DNA of 8,891 nucleotides from an uncultured Clostridia bacterium. Its GTDB lineage: Bacteria > Bacillota > Clostridia > Oscillospirales > CAG-272. A program made the translations under genes and the position numbers. Below the pieces are notes generated by a model, which was not told the origin of the DNA, did no database searches, and worked only from the letters and a program-made list of their open reading frames with translations. Positions 5,764-8,891 of this stretch are shown here, piece after piece; the first letter of the stretch is position 1; every line of letters begins with the position of its first letter. Where the stretch lies: assembly GCA_946404295.1 (NCBI GenBank), contig CAMJDE010000059.1:1-8891 (forward strand), written 5' to 3'.

Positions 5764-6582
5764 ATGAAAACTCCGTTTCCGATCGATCACGATCTGCACA
5801 TTCACACCCTGCTTTCTTCCTGCTCGCGCGACCCCGAGCAGACGACGGCGCGCATCCTTCGTTACGCGAAGGAAAACGGCTTTCGTCGGGTCGCCGTGAC
5901 CGATCATTTCTGGGACGAAACGGTGCCGGGCGCAAGCAGCTGGTACGCCCCGCAGGACTATCCGAACGTCGCGAAGTCGCTCCCGCTTCCGCAGGAGAGC
6001 GGCGTGCAATTCCTCTTCGGTTGCGAGACCGAGATGGACAAAAACTGCAGACTCGGCATTGCGCGAGAGACCATCGACAAGTTCGATTTCGTGATCGTCC
6101 CGACCACGCATCTGCACATGACCGGCTTCACGATCGACGAAGAGGACAAACCGATCCCGCGTCGCGCCGCCGTCTACGTCAAGCGGTTCGAGGCGTTGCT
6201 CTCGATGGATCTGCCGTTTTGCAAGATCGGCTTCGCGCACGCGACCTGCCCCCTGATCGCGCGCAAAAACCCGCGCGACCACCTGGACGTGCTGAACCTG
6301 ATCCCCGACGCGACCTTCTTCGATCTGTTCCGCGAAACGGCGAAAGTCGGGATGGGGGTGGAGTTGAATTTTCCCTATCTTTCCTACGATGAAGGCGAAC
6401 GCGAAGAAGCCCTGCGCCCCTACCGCATCGCGCGGGAGTGCGGCTGCAAGTTCTACTTCGGGAGCGACGCGCACCACCCCGACAAGCTCGAAAAAGCCCC
6501 CGCTCTCTTCAAGGCGACCGCCGAGGCGCTGGGGCTTACCGAGAGCGATCGGTTCGACCCGACGGCATCGGTTTCCGCTTGA
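5764..6582 (+). CDS. PHP-domain metal-dependent phosphoesterase (histidinol-phosphatase-like)
   Basis: This 272-residue predicted cytoplasmic enzyme belongs to the polymerase and histidinol phosphatase (PHP) family, which folds around a cluster of bound metals and hydrolyses phosphoesters. Metal-ligand motifs appear in the expected order: DLHIHT (Asp10, His12, His14), VTDH (Asp47, His48), CETE (Glu88), TTHLH (His116, His118), FAHA (His159) and GSDAHH (Asp235, His237). The length fits stand-alone PHP/HisK-type proteins. The substrate is not determined; histidinol phosphate is one possibility, but no other his genes are in the window. The start at 5764 is chosen over the upstream ATG at 5719 because the latter lies inside the -10 box, and AAAGGA stands 8 nt before 5764. 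No terminator follows: the promoter of the next gene overlaps its stop codon. Confidence 0.88.
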   Translation: MKTPFPIDHDLHIHTLLSSCSRDPEQTTARILRYAKENGFRRVAVTDHFWDETVPGASSWYAPQDYPNVAKSLPLPQESGVQFLFGCETEMDKNCRLGIARETIDKFDFVIVPTTHLHMTGFTIDEEDKPIPRRAAVYVKRFEALLSMDLPFCKIGFAHATCPLIARKNPRDHLDVLNLIPDATFFDLFRETAKVGMGVELNFPYLSYDEGEREEALRPYRIARECGCKFYFGSDAHHPDKLEKAPALFKATAEALGLTESDRFDPTASVSA

Positions 6583-6607
6583 CTTTTTCGCGTGCGCGTG
6601 ATAGAAT
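6579..6607 (+). promoter_or_regulatory. Promoter of the DUF308-like membrane protein gene
   Basis: TTGACT (6579-6584), a 17-bp spacer and TAGAAT (6602-6607) match the sigma-70/sigma-A pattern. The -35 box overlaps the stop codon of the PHP gene. The leader holds a 6-bp hairpin, GGCGGA-CCGA-TCCGCC (6620-6635), just before the ribosome binding site. Confidence 0.75.
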
Positions 6608-6655
6608 GAAAGTAGATCGGGCGGACCGATCCGCCGACAATGGAAAGGGGTCAAT

Positions 6656-7282
6656 ATGGGACTTATCAAGAAACTCAAAACCGTCAACTGGGGCTATCTC
6701 TGGCTCGCCGTGCTGATCGGCGGGGCGGGGATCCTGATCCTCGCGTATCCGAACAAAACGCTCGACGCCGTCGCGATCACGGTCGGCGTCGTCACGCTCC
6801 TACTCGGGGCGGTGCAGGCGATCCGGGTGCTGTCCGACAAAAAACGCGGCTTCAAGTTCGCCATCGGCATCGTCGCGGCGTCGGTCACGGTGATCGCTGG
6901 GGTCCTCTGCCTGATCCTGCGCGACAAGGTCAAGGAGTTCATTCCCTCGCTCGTCTGCCTGTTCCTCATCATCGACGCGTCGTTCAAACTGCAGACCGTC
7001 GTCCGCGCGCGGCAGTTCAAGTCGAAGGCGTGCTGGGCGCTGATGGTGCTTTCGATCGTCACGATCACCCTCTCCTTCATCACCATCCGCTTGGAGGGCG
7101 GCGAGGACGTCAAAAAAATCCTGATTCTCTTCGGGCTGTCGCTCGTCGCCGACGCGCTCGGGAACCTGTTCTCCTTCTTCTTCGTCGGCGTGGTCGAACG
7201 CGCCGAGAAAAACCGGATCCTTGCCGAAAACGCCCCCGAACCCCCCGCCGGGAACGCGGAGCAGGGGAACGCGGAGCAGTAA
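6656..7282 (+). CDS. Six-helix DUF308/HdeD-like integral membrane protein
   Basis: This 208-residue protein has six predicted membrane helices near residues 13-31, 36-58, 66-88, 94-112, 126-144 and 154-178, arranged as three hairpins joined by short, often charged loops (DKKRG, RARQFKSK). Size and layout match the DUF308/HdeD family of small membrane proteins. HdeD is linked to acid resistance in Escherichia coli, but function in other bacteria is unknown and none should be inferred here. The tail (179-208) is hydrophilic and ends in a duplicated GNAEQ pentapeptide. GGAAAGGGG lies 5 nt before the ATG. It has its own promoter and faces argG across a shared terminator. The family call is from architecture and composition rather than a diagnostic motif. 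Confidence 0.7.
   Translation: MGLIKKLKTVNWGYLWLAVLIGGAGILILAYPNKTLDAVAITVGVVTLLLGAVQAIRVLSDKKRGFKFAIGIVAASVTVIAGVLCLILRDKVKEFIPSLVCLFLIIDASFKLQTVVRARQFKSKACWALMVLSIVTITLSFITIRLEGGEDVKKILILFGLSLVADALGNLFSFFFVGVVERAEKNRILAENAPEPPAGNAEQGNAEQ
7250..7279 (+). repeat. 15-bp exact tandem duplication in the membrane protein's C-terminal tail
   Basis: GGGAACGCGGAGCAG occurs twice back to back (7250-7264 and 7265-7279), in frame, encoding GNAEQ twice just before the stop. It looks like a recent slippage duplication in an unconstrained tail. Confidence 0.9.
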
Positions 7283-7300
7283 ACCCCGCAAACGAAAGAA

Positions 7301-7330
7301 CGCGGCTCGCTTCATCGGAAGCGAGCCGCG
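7301..7330. terminator. Bidirectional intrinsic terminator between convergent genes
   Basis: CGCGGCTCGCTTC, loop ATCG and GAAGCGAGCCGCG form a perfect 13-bp stem. On the plus strand T-rich sequence follows (CTTGCTTTTGCCGTTTTTT); on the minus strand TTCTTTCGTTTG follows. It lies 18 nt after the membrane protein stop and 23 nt after the argG stop, so it serves both. Confidence 0.9.
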
Positions 7331-7353
7331 CTTGCTTTTGCCGTTTTTTCGAT

Positions 7354-8580
7354 TTATTCTTTGTTGAGGTCGCGATCAACGAGGGCTTGCACCTTGATGG
7401 GCAGCCCGTACAGGTTGATGAACCCGACGGCGTCCGCCTGGTTGTAGTCGCTCTCGCCGAAAGTCGCGATCTTCTCGCTGTAGAGCGAATACTTGCTCCA
7501 CACGCCGGCGCGGATGATGTTGCCCTTGTAGAGTTTCAGTTTCACCTTGCCGGTGACGCGCTCCTGGGTCTTGTCGACGAAGGCGGAGAGCGCCTCGCGG
7601 AGCGGGGTGAACCATTGCCCGTTGTAGACGAGTTCGGCGAAGGTGATCGAGAGTTTCTCCTTCTCGTGCGCGGTCATCTTGTCGAGCGTGATGCTCTCAA
7701 GCACGCTGTGCGCTTTGTAGAGGATCGATCCGCCGGGGGTCTCGTAGACGCCGCGGCACTTCATACCGACCAGGCGGTTCTCGACGATGTCGAGCAGCCC
7801 GATGCCGTTCTTGCCGCCGATCTCGTTCAGGGCGAGAATGATCTCTTTCGCGCTCATCTTCTTGCCGTCGAGGGCGACCGGAACGCCACGCTCGAAATCG
7901 AGTTCGACGTAGGTCGGTTTATCCGGCGCCTGCAGGGGCGAGACGCCCATTTCGAGGAAGCCGGGCTTCTCGTACTGCGGCTCGTTGCCGGTGTCCTCGA
8001 GGTCAAGCCCCTCGTGCGAGAGGTGCCAGAGGTTCTTATCCTTCGAGTAGTTGGTCTCGCGGTTGATCCGGAGCGGAATGTTGTGCGCCTCGGCGTAGTC
8101 GATCTCCTCGTCGCGCGACTTGATGCTCCACTCGCGCCAGGGGGCGATGACCGGCATTTCGGGAGCGAAATGCTTGATCGCGAGTTCAAACCGCACCTGG
8201 TCGTTGCCCTTGCCGGTGCAGCCGTGGCAGATCGCGTCGGCGCCCTCTTTGAGAGCGACCTCGACCAGCCCCTTCGCGATGCAGGGCCGCGCGTGGCTCG
8301 TGCCGAGCAGATACTCCTCGTAGACCGCGCCCGCCTTCATCGTCGGAATGATGTACTCGTTCACGTATTCGTCGGTCAGGTCGAGCACGTAGAGTTTCGA
8401 CGCGCCGGTCTTCAGCGCCTTCTCTTCCAGCCCGTCGAGCTCGTCGGCTTGCCCGACGTTGCCCGCGACCGCGATGACCTCGCAGTTGTTGTAGTTCTCC
8501 TTCAGCCACGGGATGATGATCGAGGTATCGAGCCCGCCCGAGTACGCCAGAACCACTTTTTTGATCTTGCTTTTGTCCAT
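7354..8580 (-). CDS. argG: Argininosuccinate synthase
   Basis: This cytoplasmic enzyme of arginine biosynthesis joins citrulline and aspartate, using ATP, to make argininosuccinate. The 408-residue protein is full length for the family (about 400). The N-terminal ATP-pyrophosphatase P-loop is AYSGGLDTS (12-20). Further family signatures are GTSHARP (93-99) and HGCTGKGNDQVRFE (119-132), followed by APWREW (146-151). The start codon is ATG at 8580, and GGAG in the leader (8590-8593) lies 9 nt upstream. The gene is monocistronic here: it has its own consensus promoter, and a terminator follows 23 nt after its stop. argH, which often sits next to argG, would have to be elsewhere. A near-perfect ARG box in the leader predicts repression by ArgR when arginine is plentiful. 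G/C-ending codons match the PHP and membrane protein genes, marking it as host backbone. Confidence 0.98.
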   Translation of the reverse strand: MDKSKIKKVVLAYSGGLDTSIIIPWLKENYNNCEVIAVAGNVGQADELDGLEEKALKTGASKLYVLDLTDEYVNEYIIPTMKAGAVYEEYLLGTSHARPCIAKGLVEVALKEGADAICHGCTGKGNDQVRFELAIKHFAPEMPVIAPWREWSIKSRDEEIDYAEAHNIPLRINRETNYSKDKNLWHLSHEGLDLEDTGNEPQYEKPGFLEMGVSPLQAPDKPTYVELDFERGVPVALDGKKMSAKEIILALNEIGGKNGIGLLDIVENRLVGMKCRGVYETPGGSILYKAHSVLESITLDKMTAHEKEKLSITFAELVYNGQWFTPLREALSAFVDKTQERVTGKVKLKLYKGNIIRAGVWSKYSLYSEKIATFGESDYNQADAVGFINLYGLPIKVQALVDRDLNKE

Positions 8581-8594
8581 TTTCGTTGTCTCCG

Positions 8595-8608
8595 TGAATA
8601 TTTATTCT
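8595..8608 (-). promoter_or_regulatory. Probable ArgR (ARG box) operator in the argG leader
   Basis: TGAATATTTATTCT matches the ARG-box core TGAAT-WWWW-ATTCA at 13 of 14 positions. It sits between the -10 box and the start codon, next to the Shine-Dalgarno sequence of argG. ArgR/AhrC bound here would block transcription from the promoter. Only one clear box is visible, whereas strong operators often have two. Confidence 0.6.
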
Positions 8609-8631
8609 TGCCAATCGGCTTTTATGCGCCT

Positions 8632-8660
8632 ATTATACAACCGCTCCCGCGCTTTGTCAA
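8632..8660 (-). promoter_or_regulatory. Consensus promoter of argG with UP-like A-tracts
   Basis: On the minus strand, TTGACA (8655-8660), a 17-bp spacer and TATAAT (8632-8637) are a perfect consensus match. A-rich sequence continues upstream (about 8664-8695), closely similar to that before the tRNA-Lys promoter. The leader is about 45 nt. Confidence 0.88.
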
Positions 8661-8717
8661 GACCTTTTTCAGATATTTTTCAAGTTTTTCAAAATATTCC
8701 CGATATACACGCAGAAT

Positions 8718-8730
8718 TGCATATTATGCA
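8718..8730. repeat. 13-bp perfect palindrome TGCATATTATGCA
   Basis: TGCATA-T-TATGCA lies about 60 bp upstream of the argG -35 box, in a stretch (8661-8760) otherwise without genes. It may be a dimeric regulator site for argG or for a gene beyond the window. It loosely recalls an ARG box but is one base shorter. The factor is unknown. Confidence 0.35.
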
Positions 8731-8760
8731 CGGCGAAAAGCTCTGCGCGAGGAGAGAAAC

Positions 8761-8891
8761 GCGGGCGCAAGGACGCGCCCTGTCGATATACGGCGCGAAG
8801 TGCGGGCGCAAGGACGCGCCCTGTCGATATACGGCGCGAAGTGCGGGCGCAAGGACGCGCCCTGTCGATATACGGCGCGAAGTGCGGGCGC
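8761..8891. repeat. Tandem array of identical 41-bp repeats with internal hairpin (runs off the window)
   Basis: Three full units (starting at 8761, 8802 and 8843) and 8 bp of a fourth are identical with a constant 41-bp period. Each unit carries a 6-bp inverted repeat, GGGCGC-AAGGAC-GCGCCC, then CTGTCGATATAC and GGCGCGAAGT. There are no variable spacers, so this is not a CRISPR array. No long reading frame spans it. The array lies between argG and an unseen neighbour and continues past the edge. Confidence 0.95.

Noticed and set aside
5598..6392. 264-codon open frame overlapping the PHP gene
   Set aside because: It is Arg/Pro/Ala-rich shadow translation of the PHP gene in another frame, spans that gene's promoter, and has no family features.
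5728..6687. Long minus-strand open frame opposite the PHP gene
   Set aside because: It is antisense to a clearly conserved PHP domain and crosses two plus-strand promoters; it is open only because of high GC.
8761..8891. CRISPR array
   Set aside because: The period is constant, but the whole unit is identical with no variable spacer, and no cas gene is present.

Overview
The window looks like a piece of a GC-rich bacterial chromosome, tentatively from an uncultured Clostridia-like Bacillota. The grounds are strong GGAGG-type ribosome binding sites, near-consensus sigma-A/sigma-70 promoters, a CCA-encoding tRNA-Lys and a 41-bp intergenic tandem repeat. No taxonomic marker is present, so this assignment is an inference. 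The window has two halves.

Left half (1 to about 5560): the distal part of an integrated element that I read as a filamentous-phage (inovirus-like) prophage. In order on the plus strand it carries: (i) the 3' end of a beta-rich protein with strongly C-biased codons; (ii) a perfect 10-bp stem-loop without a U-tract; (iii) a 631-residue secreted protein with a signal peptide, a Gly/Ser-rich linker, one C-terminal membrane anchor and a very basic tail, which is the layout of a phage pIII-type adsorption protein; (iv) a 34-residue one-helix membrane protein about the size of phage pVII/pIX; (v) a 705-residue protein with several N-terminal membrane segments followed by a P-loop ATPase, a candidate pI/Zot-type morphogenesis ATPase of unusual shape; and (vi) a tyrosine recombinase with all catalytic residues. 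Genes iii to vi form one tightly packed operon: two ATGA overlaps, then a 23-nt overlap. The operon runs toward the 3' end of a minus-strand tRNA-Lys, the classic position for an integrase next to its attachment site. The tRNA has one acceptor-stem mismatch (C3-A70), as expected if its 3' half came from the phage attP. The replication genes, major coat gene and far attachment site would lie left of the window.

Right half (about 5560 to 8891): ordinary host genes. tRNA-Lys has its own promoter and a terminator. A PHP-domain phosphoesterase and a six-helix DUF308/HdeD-like membrane protein each have their own promoter on the plus strand. A 13-bp bidirectional terminator separates them from the convergent argG (argininosuccinate synthase), which has a consensus promoter and a near-perfect ARG box over its leader. 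The window ends inside an array of identical 41-bp repeats, each with an internal hairpin.

The most interesting content is the filamentous-phage-like operon in an apparent monoderm host, especially the ATPase with its large N-terminal membrane region and the tiny coupled membrane protein before it.
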